From positions 1 through 5,861 of the forward strand of contig CAJZFF010000136.1 of NCBI GenBank assembly GCA_915069725.1: a DNA stretch of 5,861 nucleotides, in the 5' to 3' direction. Below are positions 1-5,771 of this stretch, one piece after another (the stretch's first letter is position 1; each line of letters opens with the position of its first letter). Both the position numbers and the translations under genes were made by a program. This DNA is from an uncultured Actinomyces sp. (GTDB lineage: Bacteria; Actinomycetota; Actinomycetes; Actinomycetales; Actinomycetaceae). The notes below the pieces were generated by a model. The model did not search any database, was not told where the DNA came from, and saw nothing but the letters and a program-made list of their open reading frames with translations.

Positions 1-201
1 GGCCGGAGCCGCCCCGACGGCGCCGCTCTGCGTGAGGCGAGCCGCGACCGGCTGGACGGTGCCCACGCCCCCAAACGGGTTGTCATCCTGCAGGCCCTGC
101 CGCTGCGCCCCAGCGGGAAGGTCGACCGGCGCGCCGTCGCCCGGCTCCTCGCCACGACCACGACAGACGTGACCTCGGAGCCCCTTACGCCAGGGCCCTG
201 A
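1..201 (+). CDS. menE: AMP-forming acyl-CoA ligase, C-terminal fragment (probable MenE)
   Basis: Frame 1 is open from the left edge to a TGA at 199-201, giving 66 residues with no start inside the window. The fragment carries the end of the mobile C-terminal subdomain of the adenylate-forming (ANL) superfamily: a hydrophobic strand VVILQALPL, then PSGKVDRRAV, the A10 motif with its catalytic lysine (residue 40 of the fragment). That lysine is needed for the adenylation half-reaction. The last 16 or so residues are a Thr/Pro-rich tail past the usual family end. The substrate cannot be read from this fragment. MenE (o-succinylbenzoate plus CoA and ATP to o-succinylbenzoyl-CoA) is inferred from menA on the same strand 2.2 kb downstream. 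Another acyl-CoA ligase remains possible. Its last 17 bases overlap the 3' end of the opposite-strand kinase gene. Confidence 0.75.
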   Translation, partial: GRSRPDGAALREASRDRLDGAHAPKRVVILQALPLRPSGKVDRRAVARLLATTTTDVTSEPLTPGP

Positions 202-1117
202 TCTCCGCCTCACTCGGGCAGGTGGCCGGGCCGAAGTGCGTCGTGGTCAAGGCGCCGGCCACATTCGCCCAGCGCAGCGCCGTCCTCAGGTCGACGCCCC
301 GGGCAAGGGCCGCGGCCAGGACACCGGAGTGCGCGTCACCGGCCCCGTTGGTGTCCACCGGCGTCACCGGGATGCTTGGGGTATGGCGCGCCGCGCCGCC
401 GTCGGAGAACCAGGAGCCCTGCTCCCCGGCCCGCACCAGCACCGTGCCGAGCCGACCCGATAGTGCCTCGCAGACGCCGGCGTGGTCACCGGCCTCCACC
501 CGCAGCTCCAGGCGGTCGGCGAGCAGCCCGGCCTCACGCTCATTGAGCGACCAGACGGGCCCCAGCGCACTGAGGCGCTCCAGCGAGCTCATGGGGACCG
601 AACCAACCATGGGGGAGACGTCGAACAGTGCCGTGCACCCCGCTCGGGCTTCGGTCAGTCTCCCGGCCAACCGCTCCAGCGCCACCCTGGAGGCATCGTC
701 GGCCAGGGAGTAGCCGGAGAGGTAGACGACGTCGTCGCCGCTCACCTCCAGATGGTCGAAGGCATCCACCGGGCCACGAGTCTCTGCCCCGCAGGTGGAG
801 ATGAAGGTGCGTTCGGCCCTCGCATCGGTCATGGCCACGCAGTAGCCCTGGTCGCCGGGTGCGACCGGGCCGACATGGTCCACCCCGATCGTCTCCAAGG
901 CCTCGCGGGCCGCCTCGGCGAAGGGCCCCTCGCCCAGCGGCCCGGCGTACAGGGTCTCGACCCCCATCCGGCGGGCGGCCGCCAGTACGTTGAAACCACC
1001 GCCGACGGCCATGGAGGACTCGTCGGCGAACACGTCACCGCCGGGCTCGGGAATCGCCTCGATGCGCAAGGTCAGGTCAATGACGACCTGACCGGTGTGA
1101 ATGACCCGTCCCGTCAT
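185..1117 (-). CDS. PfkB-family carbohydrate/nucleoside kinase (YegV-like)
   Basis: A 310-residue protein, normal length for the ribokinase/PfkB family, which transfers phosphate from ATP to a hydroxymethyl group of a sugar or nucleoside in the cytoplasm. Visible signatures: Asp14 in the first strand (VVIDL), where the family contacts substrate; the glycine-rich AVGGGFNVLAAARRMG (37-52), equivalent to PfkB signature 1; NEREAG (192-197), the NxxE motif linked to Mg/phosphate binding; and DTNGAGD (255-261), PfkB signature 2 with the anion hole and catalytic base Asp261. The ATG at 1115-1117 overlaps the upstream hydrolase stop in an ATGA, with AGAGG five bases before it, so translation is probably coupled. 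The pairing matches E. coli yegU-yegV as I recall it. The stop (TAA, 185-187) lies inside the convergent ligase gene. Substrate unknown: ribose, a nucleoside, or a product of the hydrolase are candidates. Confidence 0.93.
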   Translation of the reverse strand: MTGRVIHTGQVVIDLTLRIEAIPEPGGDVFADESSMAVGGGFNVLAAARRMGVETLYAGPLGEGPFAEAAREALETIGVDHVGPVAPGDQGYCVAMTDARAERTFISTCGAETRGPVDAFDHLEVSGDDVVYLSGYSLADDASRVALERLAGRLTEARAGCTALFDVSPMVGSVPMSSLERLSALGPVWSLNEREAGLLADRLELRVEAGDHAGVCEALSGRLGTVLVRAGEQGSWFSDGGAARHTPSIPVTPVDTNGAGDAHSGVLAAALARGVDLRTALRWANVAGALTTTHFGPATCPSEAEIRALA

Positions 1118-2214
1118 GGCTGCCTCTGCCCCGCAACGGTCTCCCGGGGCCTCCCGGCGCCGCGACGGATCGCCAGCAGTGCCTCGCAGAGCAGGCCGAG
1201 GTCCAGGTCGGAGCGCTCCAGCACCCGATCGACCAGCTCGACGGGAAGAAGATGGGGTGCACTCGCCCCCAGGACCGCACCGGCCATCGCGGCAATGGTG
1301 TCAGTATCTCCCCCGAGCTCAGCGGCGAAGCACAGCCCGTCCAGGGGCCGCTGCGCGAACTCCCGCACGATCACCAGCGCGCAGGGGACCGACTCGGCCG
1401 ACTCCACCGACGTTCCGACGTAGGTGCGCAGATGCTCGGCCAGGGCCTCCCCGTGCAGGTCACGACTCGTCTCCAGGGCCAGGCGGGTGCGGGCGGCAAC
1501 GGAGGCCTTCTCCGACCAGTGGCCCTCCTCGGGGTGGGCGGCCACGAAGTCCAGCGCCGCCTCCAACGCCCCCGCCGCGTCAACGCCGTCGATGGCCGCG
1601 CTGACCGCCGCGGCGAGGAGCCCAGCGGCCTCGAAGCCCTGCCGGGTGTCGTGGGTGACCAGGCAGGAGGCCCGAACGGCCCGGGCCAGCGCGTCGCCGT
1701 CGGCGCTCAGGGAGAAGGCGATGCCCACCGGGGCCACCCGCATCGCGGCGCCGTTGGTGGTGCCCTGTCTGCCGGTGCAGTGCGGGTCCGCCCCGGCGCG
1801 CACCCGCTCCAGGGCGAGTTTGGTGGAGGGCCCCAGCAGGTCCAGGGACCCACGGGCGCGCATATCGTCCTCCCAGCGCAGGAGGGCATCGGCGAACTGG
1901 TGGGGGTCGATGCGCCCCCCACCGTCAACGAGGAGACCGGCCAGGATGAGAGCCTGCTCGGTGTCATCCGTGACGGTGCCGGCAGGCACTGAGGGGGCAA
2001 TGGGCTGCTCGGCGACGGCGTCGCGCAGCCCGGTGATCGTGCCGTAGCACCGGCGGATCCGTGCCGGGCTCATCGACTGAGTGGGCATCCCCAGTGCGTC
2101 GCCGAGGGCCAGCCCGGTCAGCGCTCCCAGGGCGCGTTCGCGTGCCGGGGGCTCAGCCGCCACGGGCGCAGGCATGGGTGAAGGAGTGCGAGGGCGGGGA
2201 TCGGGCTGTCTCAC
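1114..2214 (-). CDS. ADP-ribosylglycohydrolase-family protein (YegU/DraG-like)
   Basis: A member of the ADP-ribosylglycohydrolase (ARH/DraG) superfamily, all-helical Mg-dependent hydrolases that cleave N- or O-glycosidic bonds of ADP-ribose or similar ribosides. Numbered from the GTG at 2214 (366 residues): the N-terminal family motif GALTGLALGDALGMPTQS at about 30-47; TDDT at 82-85, metal-binding; NGAAMR at 154-159; a THDTR motif at 187-191; and GGDTDTIAAMAGAVLGA at 301-317, the second metal-binding motif. All expected metal ligands are present, so it should be active. Start choice: the frame opens with ATG at 2271, but no ribosome binding site precedes it. The in-frame GTG at 2212-2214 has AGAAGGA five bases upstream. 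A later ATG (2173-2175) also lacks one. It is the first gene of a two-gene unit with the kinase, sharing an ATGA overlap. Its substrate is unknown; protein de-ADP-ribosylation and small-molecule riboside hydrolysis are both possible, and the kinase partner favours the latter. Confidence 0.93.
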   Translation of the reverse strand: MRQPDPRPRTPSPMPAPVAAEPPARERALGALTGLALGDALGMPTQSMSPARIRRCYGTITGLRDAVAEQPIAPSVPAGTVTDDTEQALILAGLLVDGGGRIDPHQFADALLRWEDDMRARGSLDLLGPSTKLALERVRAGADPHCTGRQGTTNGAAMRVAPVGIAFSLSADGDALARAVRASCLVTHDTRQGFEAAGLLAAAVSAAIDGVDAAGALEAALDFVAAHPEEGHWSEKASVAARTRLALETSRDLHGEALAEHLRTYVGTSVESAESVPCALVIVREFAQRPLDGLCFAAELGGDTDTIAAMAGAVLGASAPHLLPVELVDRVLERSDLDLGLLCEALLAIRRGAGRPRETVAGQRQP

Positions 2215-2353
2215 GGAGGTCCTTCTGGCGATCAGGGTGCCGGTTGCCTCACCGGTCGAGGTGTGGTTCATGCGCTCGCACCGGCGAGGGCCACGGCGCT
2301 GGTAGGGTCACTGTCGCCTACCCTAGAGGACTGCGAGAGGATCGGAGGAAGCC
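2215..2353. promoter_or_regulatory. Divergent promoter region, hydrolase/kinase and menA
   Basis: This 139-bp gap must hold promoters for the minus-strand hydrolase-kinase unit and the plus-strand menA unit. The sequence TACCCT at 2319-2324 fits the actinobacterial -10 pattern TAnnnT for menA. On the other strand TAGGGT (2325-2320) also fits it, so two facing -10-like boxes overlap almost fully. A second TAGGGT on the plus strand (2303-2308) forms a 6-bp inverted repeat with ACCCTA (2320-2325), spacer 11. No convincing -35 box is visible on either strand. The menA ribosome binding site GGAGG is at 2344-2348, five bases before its GTG. The promoter assignment is inference from position and these short matches. 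Confidence 0.4.
2220..2226 (-). promoter_or_regulatory. Ribosome binding site deciding the hydrolase start
   Basis: Read on the minus strand, AGAAGGA lies five bases before the in-frame GTG at 2214-2212. The upstream in-frame ATG at 2271-2269 is preceded by GC-rich sequence with no purine-rich match to the 16S rRNA 3' end. This favours the GTG as the true start and makes the 19 codons before it leader RNA. Confidence 0.55.
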
Positions 2354-3334
2354 GTGAGTGGCGAGAACGGCGAGCACGCGCTGGACAGCGGCCCCCGCGC
2401 CACCAGCTGGGGGGAGGTGGTGCGACTGCGCACCCTGCCGGCCGCCGTCGCCCCCGTCATCCTGGGCGCCGGAGCGGCCGCCGCGATGGGGGAGCTATCA
2501 GTGCTGCGGAGCCTGCTGGCCGCGGGCGTGGCCCTGGCGCTGCAGATCGGCTGCAACCTGGCCAATGACTACTCCGACGGCGTGCGCGGCACCGACGACG
2601 ATCGCACCGGGCCTCCGCGCCTGACCGCCTCCGGGCAGGTCGCTCCCGGCACCGTCAAGCTCGCCGCCTTCGGCTGCTTCGGGCTCGGAGCCCTCCTGGG
2701 CCTGGCACTCGTGGTCCTCAGCGGCCAGTGGTGGCTGCTCGCCGTCGGGGCCGCGGCGATCGCGGCCGCCTGGTTCTACACCGGCGGCTCCCACCCCTAC
2801 GGTTACGCCGGCCTGGGGGAGGTCTTCGTCTTCGTCTTCTTCGGCCTGGTGGCCACGGTGGGCACCACCTACGTCCAGGCCGGCACGGTGCCGGGGTGGC
2901 TGTGGCCCTCGGCCTGTGGAATCGGACTGCTCGCCTGCTCCCTGCTCATGGTCAACAACCTGCGCGACATCGACACCGATCCCGCCCACGGCAAGATGAC
3001 CCTGGCGGTCCGCCTGGGGGAGGGGAGCACCCGGCGCGCCTTCTCCCTCATGCTTCACGTGCCTCTGCTGCTTGGGCCGGTCGCCCTGGTGTGGGCGCGC
3101 GAGACCGGTTCGGCCAGCCCCGTCGACGGCGGCGGGCACATCAGCCCTCTGCTGACCCTGGTCATCGCGCTGGCGGCGCCGCTCCTGCTCCTCCCACTGG
3201 TGCGCCGGGCCACCGCGCCGGTGCGCTCCGGAGCCCGGGGGCGCGCTCTTATTGCCTCCCTTCGTGACGCCGGCCTGCTGGAGCTGGCCTACGGCGTCGT
3301 CTTCGCCGCCGCCACCGTCATCATCACCCTGTGA
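2354..3334 (+). CDS. menA: 1,4-dihydroxy-2-naphthoate polyprenyltransferase (MenA)
   Basis: An integral-membrane prenyltransferase of the UbiA superfamily, 326 residues, slightly longer than many MenA proteins (about 300). It condenses 1,4-dihydroxy-2-naphthoate with a polyprenyl diphosphate, with loss of CO2 and diphosphate, giving demethylmenaquinone at the cytoplasmic membrane. Both aspartate-rich Mg-diphosphate motifs are intact: NDYSDGVRGTDDDR at 71-84 and NNLRDIDTDPAHGK at 201-214. The block WFYTGGSHPYGYAGLGEVFVFVFFGL (in 140-165) and LTASG at 90-94 are typical of MenA rather than UbiA. Eight or nine hydrophobic helices can be traced from residue 30 to the C-terminus. Start: GTG at 2354 with GGAGG five bases upstream. 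The loop at 250-263 (Gly/Ser-rich) looks like a small insertion between helices. With the ligase at the left edge it forms a split menaquinone locus; a downstream membrane protein gene follows at 27 bp. Confidence 0.97.
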   Translation: MSGENGEHALDSGPRATSWGEVVRLRTLPAAVAPVILGAGAAAAMGELSVLRSLLAAGVALALQIGCNLANDYSDGVRGTDDDRTGPPRLTASGQVAPGTVKLAAFGCFGLGALLGLALVVLSGQWWLLAVGAAAIAAAWFYTGGSHPYGYAGLGEVFVFVFFGLVATVGTTYVQAGTVPGWLWPSACGIGLLACSLLMVNNLRDIDTDPAHGKMTLAVRLGEGSTRRAFSLMLHVPLLLGPVALVWARETGSASPVDGGGHISPLLTLVIALAAPLLLLPLVRRATAPVRSGARGRALIASLRDAGLLELAYGVVFAAATVIITL

Positions 3335-3361
3335 GCCCGGGTTCCGGAGAGCGTCAATCTC

Positions 3362-4135
3362 ATGCGGGGAGATCTCAGGGTGTCAACGAAGTACATCGAC
3401 TGGGCGCTGGTACCGTCCCGCTGGATCGAGCGGCGATTCCTCATCTTCACGGCACTGCGAAGCCCGGGATACATCCTGCTGCATCTCGTTGCGGGCCTGC
3501 CTCTGGCGGCTGTCGTGGGAATCACCGTCGGAGTGCTTCTGGAGCTGGTGGGGGTGCCCGAGGGGAAAGGAATGTGGGCCTTTGTGTTGGGGGCCTTGCT
3601 CGTGGCCTCTCTCATGGGGATCCGGCTGCTGAGCTTCACCGTGTTCAACGCCTCGGGCGTGCACATCTTCCGGTTCATCGGATGCTGGTGGTGGCGCAAG
3701 GACATCCCCTGGGTGGCCTTTCGCGAGACGGCGCGTGTGGACCTTCAGGAGGCGCCCTATGACATCCACGGCTTCACACCTCCCGATACTCACAATCTGG
3801 CGTTGCATCTGACGACCATGGAGGAGTGGGCCAGGTTCGTTGGGGCAGGGCCGGCACAGGGTGATCGCCCTGATCCGCTGGCGGGTCTCCCGCCGAGGGA
3901 TCGCATGGCGCTGGTCAAGGCATTCGACAAGCAGGGCACGTTCTGGCGGTTGGACAGAACGTCGACGATCATCCCCGGATTCGTGCGCCTGTCTCGACCT
4001 GACGACCGGCGTCAGGAGGCTCAGGAGCGCATCGCCCGCGACTGGCGCGCCCTCATCGAGTGGGCGGAGCAGAAGCAGTACCTGCCCAGGCGCCTCTACC
4101 CCTTCGAGTCCTACCCGGGCTTTCTTCCCTGGTAG
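3362..4135 (+). CDS. Unrecognised two-helix membrane protein downstream of menA
   Basis: I do not recognise the family. The 257-residue product has no signal peptide. A basic/aromatic N-terminus (1-35) is followed by two hydrophobic helices, about 37-62 and 72-94, joined by a short Gly/Pro/Glu loop; then a soluble, presumably cytoplasmic, domain to the end. Residues 90-128 (FTVFNASGVHIF, then IPWVAFRETARVDL) have the strand-turn-strand and 'IPW..' pattern seen in small bacterial PH-like (DUF304-type) domains; this is only a resemblance. The C-terminal half is rich in Trp, Arg and Asp, contains an amphipathic stretch (216-238) and ends in a Pro/Tyr/Phe-rich tail. Start: ATG 3362 (GGAGAG ten bases before) or GTG 3380 (GGGGAG eight bases before); both are plausible and differ by six residues. 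Its start lies 27 bp after menA with no terminator between, so co-transcription is likely. Third codon positions carry more A/T than menA by eye, which may mean a lineage-specific gene. Confidence 0.85.
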   Translation: MRGDLRVSTKYIDWALVPSRWIERRFLIFTALRSPGYILLHLVAGLPLAAVVGITVGVLLELVGVPEGKGMWAFVLGALLVASLMGIRLLSFTVFNASGVHIFRFIGCWWWRKDIPWVAFRETARVDLQEAPYDIHGFTPPDTHNLALHLTTMEEWARFVGAGPAQGDRPDPLAGLPPRDRMALVKAFDKQGTFWRLDRTSTIIPGFVRLSRPDDRRQEAQERIARDWRALIEWAEQKQYLPRRLYPFESYPGFLPW

Positions 4136-4174
4136 CCCGGACCTCATGGCTCCGGGTACCTGCGGTCGGAGCCG
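4131..4174. terminator. Overlapping hairpins between convergent genes
   Basis: Hairpin 1 starts inside the last codons of the plus-strand gene: GGTA (4131-4134), a bulged G at 4135, and CCCGGA (4136-4141) pair with TCCGGG and TACC (4151-4160) around a 9-base loop, so the TAG stop sits in the stem. Hairpin 2 pairs GGCTCCG (4148-4154) with CGGAGCC (4167-4173). They share 4151-4154 and cannot form together. No T-run follows on either strand. The position in the 47-bp gap between two converging genes suggests a bidirectional, T-run-free terminator, which is common in high-GC bacteria. Confidence 0.45.
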
Positions 4175-4182
4175 GAGCCCTC

Positions 4183-4944
4183 CTAGTGACGGAACACCCG
4201 GTCCACTGCTGCCAGGAGCGCCCGCTTAGGAAGGACACGGGTGAGGAATCGTGCGACGACGGCGTTCCCCAGCCCGTCGACAACGCTGGGCCCGCTCCCT
4301 CTCAGGGCTCGCATCGTCGTATCGAGGACCTGGCGCGTGGAACGGAGCCTGCCGACGACCGTGCCCTCGTCTGCGACCTGGAAGAACGGGGTATCTGTGG
4401 AGCCGGGGCACACGGCCAGGACACGGATGCCGTCCCTCCTCGTCTCTCGCCAGAGCGCCTCGGTGAAGGAGAGCACGAAGGCCTTGGTGGCCCCGTAGAC
4501 GGCCATGTGGGGCATCGGCTGGAAGGCGGCAGCGGAGGAGATGTTGATGATCGTGCCGTTCCCGCGCTTGCGCATGGCCGGCAGGTACCTGGCCGTCAGA
4601 CCCACCACCGCAAGACAGTTGAGGCGCACCTCCTGCTCCAGGCGCTCGGGATCGTCATCGGCGACATCCTTCCCAGTGCCGAAGCCGGCGTTGTTGACCA
4701 GGACGTCAACGTGCAGACCTCTGCGGTCGGTCTCGTTCCACAGCCGTTGGGCGGCGTCCGGCTCGGACAGGTCCAGGGAGATGGTGGTGACCTCCACGCC
4801 GTGCTCTTCGCGGAGCTCTTCAGCTAAGGCGTCAAGCTTGTCCTGACGGCGGGCCACCAGAACAAGCTCGTGCTTCTTGGCTGCGTAGCGGCGGGAGAAC
4901 TCCTCACCGATTCCCGACGACGCTCCGGTGATGAGCGTGACCAT
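4183..4944 (-). CDS. Short-chain dehydrogenase/reductase, classical SDR
   Basis: An NAD(P)-dependent oxidoreductase of the classical SDR family, 253 residues from the ATG at 4944, the usual length. Numbered from that Met: TGASSGIG at 6-13 is the dinucleotide-binding glycine motif; Arg32-Arg33 after strand 2 (VARR) favour NADP(H) over NAD(H); LDLS at 57-60 contacts the adenine; NNAG at 84-87; Asn109, Ser137, Tyr150 and Lys154 form the complete catalytic tetrad; CPGSTDT at 179-185 follows. It resembles the broad DltE/YqjQ-like group (COG0300) of cytoplasmic reductases with unknown substrates. Start choice: the frame extends 15 codons upstream to 4989, but GAGGAGGA at 4958-4951, six bases before the ATG at 4944, and the family N-terminus fix the shorter form. 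The stop is TAG at 4185-4183. Nothing nearby identifies the substrate. No clear promoter is visible in the 47 bases between its ATG and the hairpin at 4992-5030. Confidence 0.95.
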   Translation of the reverse strand: MVTLITGASSGIGEEFSRRYAAKKHELVLVARRQDKLDALAEELREEHGVEVTTISLDLSEPDAAQRLWNETDRRGLHVDVLVNNAGFGTGKDVADDDPERLEQEVRLNCLAVVGLTARYLPAMRKRGNGTIINISSAAAFQPMPHMAVYGATKAFVLSFTEALWRETRRDGIRVLAVCPGSTDTPFFQVADEGTVVGRLRSTRQVLDTTMRALRGSGPSVVDGLGNAVVARFLTRVLPKRALLAAVDRVFRH

Positions 4945-4950
4945 GGGGGC

Positions 4951-4958
4951 TCCTCCTC
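4951..4958 (-). promoter_or_regulatory. Ribosome binding site deciding the SDR start
   Basis: On the minus strand GAGGAGGA is six bases before the ATG at 4944-4942. It is a near-perfect Shine-Dalgarno sequence and rules against the longer frame opening at 4989, which would begin beside the terminator-like hairpin. Confidence 0.8.
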
Positions 4959-4963
4959 GTGAT

Positions 4964-4978
4964 CGGACGAACGGACGA
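4964..4978. repeat. Tandem 7-mer CGGACGA, SDR upstream region
   Basis: CGGACGA occurs at 4964-4970 and again at 4972-4978, an 8-base period, 20-34 bases upstream of the SDR start. Read on the minus strand the pair contains TCGTCCGTT, which also occurs on the plus strand at 5714-5722 in the yagU upstream region. It could be a protein-binding site, but so short a repeat in GC-rich DNA may be chance. Confidence 0.25.
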
Positions 4979-4991
4979 GTGACATCCACAC

Positions 4992-5030
4992 AGCGTGGGC
5001 TGCACCGCTGGATGCGGTGCAGCCCACGCT
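4992..5030 (-). terminator. Perfect 17-bp hairpin, probable yagU terminator
   Basis: AGCGTGGGCTGCACCGC (4992-5008) and its exact reverse complement (5014-5030) flank a 5-base loop. The stem has 17 uninterrupted pairs, 12 of them G-C. It begins 27 bases after the yagU stop when read on the minus strand, the right place for a terminator. Downstream on that strand comes a weakly T-containing stretch (GTGTGGATGTC) and no true T-run, as often in high-GC actinobacteria. It lies only 47 bp before the SDR start, so it separates the two minus-strand genes. An RNA-stability or binding-site role is possible. Confidence 0.7.
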
Positions 5031-5057
5031 ACGAGAGACGAGCCAGACCTTGAGGGT

Positions 5058-5639
5058 TCAGCGGGCCGGTTCGGCGTCGAGCGGAACCCACGGGTCGGGC
5101 TGGTGGGTGATGCGGTTGCGCACGTCCCGACGCACGAGCTCAATCGACCACAACCAGATGACGTGCCCCAGCGCCTCGGAGAAGTGCTCCGCCCAGGTCT
5201 GCCCACCGGCGACCCACGGGAAGGGCGAGGGCACCGTGCCCGTCAGCGGCATGAGCACCAGGTGCGCCCCCACCCACACGAGCAGACCGAAGGCGGCCCC
5301 CTGCCACAGCGTGATCGACTTGTAGTACTCCGCCATGACGCAGTAGAAGACGGCGAAGACGATCGCGAAGCTGAAGTGGATGATGAAGGAGTAGATCGGC
5401 AGCCCCTCGTTGCCGTTGAAGGTGACGGCGGTGTGGGACTGCTCCGGGGTCATCCCCAGCTGCTCCAAGAGCTGCTGGGGCGGGTTGGTGGCGTTGCGCT
5501 CCGGTGTGCGGGGCGGGAAGGGGACCTCCCAGCCGAACTTGACGATGGCGGAGAAGAAGCCTCCGATGATGCCGACGATGATCGCGGTGCCGACTCGGCG
5601 CCGCGCAGGGTCGGTCCTCCTCAGCAGAGTGGACAGCAT
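5058..5639 (-). CDS. yagU: YagU family inner-membrane protein (DUF1440)
   Basis: A 193-residue membrane protein matching, from memory, the E. coli YagU family (204 residues; DUF1440), a poorly understood inner-membrane protein linked to acid resistance. Points of agreement: an N-terminal Arg-rich cytoplasmic segment, a first helix (about 17-36) with an internal lysine leading into VKFGWEVPFPPRTP (33-46), a helix at 83-104 (HFSFAIVFAVFYCVMAEYY), LWQGAAFG at 111-118 in the third, a last helix HVIWLWSIELVRRDVRNRITH (159-179) and the near-diagnostic C-terminal RNRITHQPDPWVPL (174-187). The segment 47-80, between helices 1 and 2, is shorter than in E. coli as I recall it. Start: ATG at 5639 with TGGAGA five bases before. 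Stop TGA at 5060-5058. It appears monocistronic, bounded by the hairpin at 4992-5030 and preceded by a structured leader. Molecular function is unknown. Confidence 0.92.
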   Translation of the reverse strand: MLSTLLRRTDPARRRVGTAIIVGIIGGFFSAIVKFGWEVPFPPRTPERNATNPPQQLLEQLGMTPEQSHTAVTFNGNEGLPIYSFIIHFSFAIVFAVFYCVMAEYYKSITLWQGAAFGLLVWVGAHLVLMPLTGTVPSPFPWVAGGQTWAEHFSEALGHVIWLWSIELVRRDVRNRITHQPDPWVPLDAEPAR

Positions 5640-5673
5640 GGGTGTCTCCAGGTTGAGGGAACAAACACGGAGA

Positions 5674-5771
5674 CCGGGCCGGTGGACGGCTTGCAGATCG
5701 AACGGTGTCTTAGTCGTCCGTTGTCCACCGGCCCGGCCTCCCGGAAGCCTGGCACGGGAGGCGGCCGGGCC
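5674..5771 (-). promoter_or_regulatory. Competing hairpins in the yagU leader (attenuator-like)
   Basis: In minus-strand order, arm A (5771-5755) can pair with arm B (5743-5730) as a 14-bp stem with one 3-base bulge and an 11-base loop. Arm B also overlaps 5736-5723, which is perfectly complementary over 14 bp to arm C (5687-5674, CCGGGCCGGTGGAC on the plus strand) across a 35-base spacer. Bases 5730-5736 belong to both stems, so the two structures exclude each other. After arm C on the minus strand comes TCTCCGTGTTTGTT, moderately T-rich, then the yagU start 35 bases beyond the arm. The layout fits an antiterminator/terminator switch. It could instead be a terminator for a gene off the right edge. 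Confidence 0.4.

Noticed and set aside
482..1423. Long plus-strand open frame (313 codons) opposite the kinase and hydrolase genes
   Set aside because: It is a shadow of two genes with intact family motifs on the minus strand. Its translation is low in complexity with no recognisable domain, and long antisense frames are expected in GC-rich DNA.
1252..2047. Plus-strand open frames opposite the hydrolase gene
   Set aside because: Gly/Arg/Ala-rich translations without motifs; the opposite strand has complete ADP-ribosylglycohydrolase motifs over the same stretch.
2498..3139. Minus-strand 213-codon frame inside menA
   Set aside because: Composition is typical of an antisense shadow; menA on the plus strand has all its catalytic motifs and a good ribosome binding site.
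3383..4147. Minus-strand 254-codon frame opposite the gene downstream of menA
   Set aside because: I weighed this because the plus-strand gene is itself unrecognised. The plus frame has two clean hydrophobic helices, ribosome binding sites and operon spacing; the minus frame has none of these and is rich in Arg, His and Gln.
4060..4827. Plus-strand 255-codon frame opposite the SDR gene
   Set aside because: The minus strand encodes a complete SDR with its full catalytic tetrad; the plus frame has no recognisable domain.
5674..5771. Inverted repeats as the ends of an insertion sequence or MITE
   Set aside because: The repeats lie only about 35 bases apart, with no flanking target duplication or transposase remnant; RNA hairpins explain them better.
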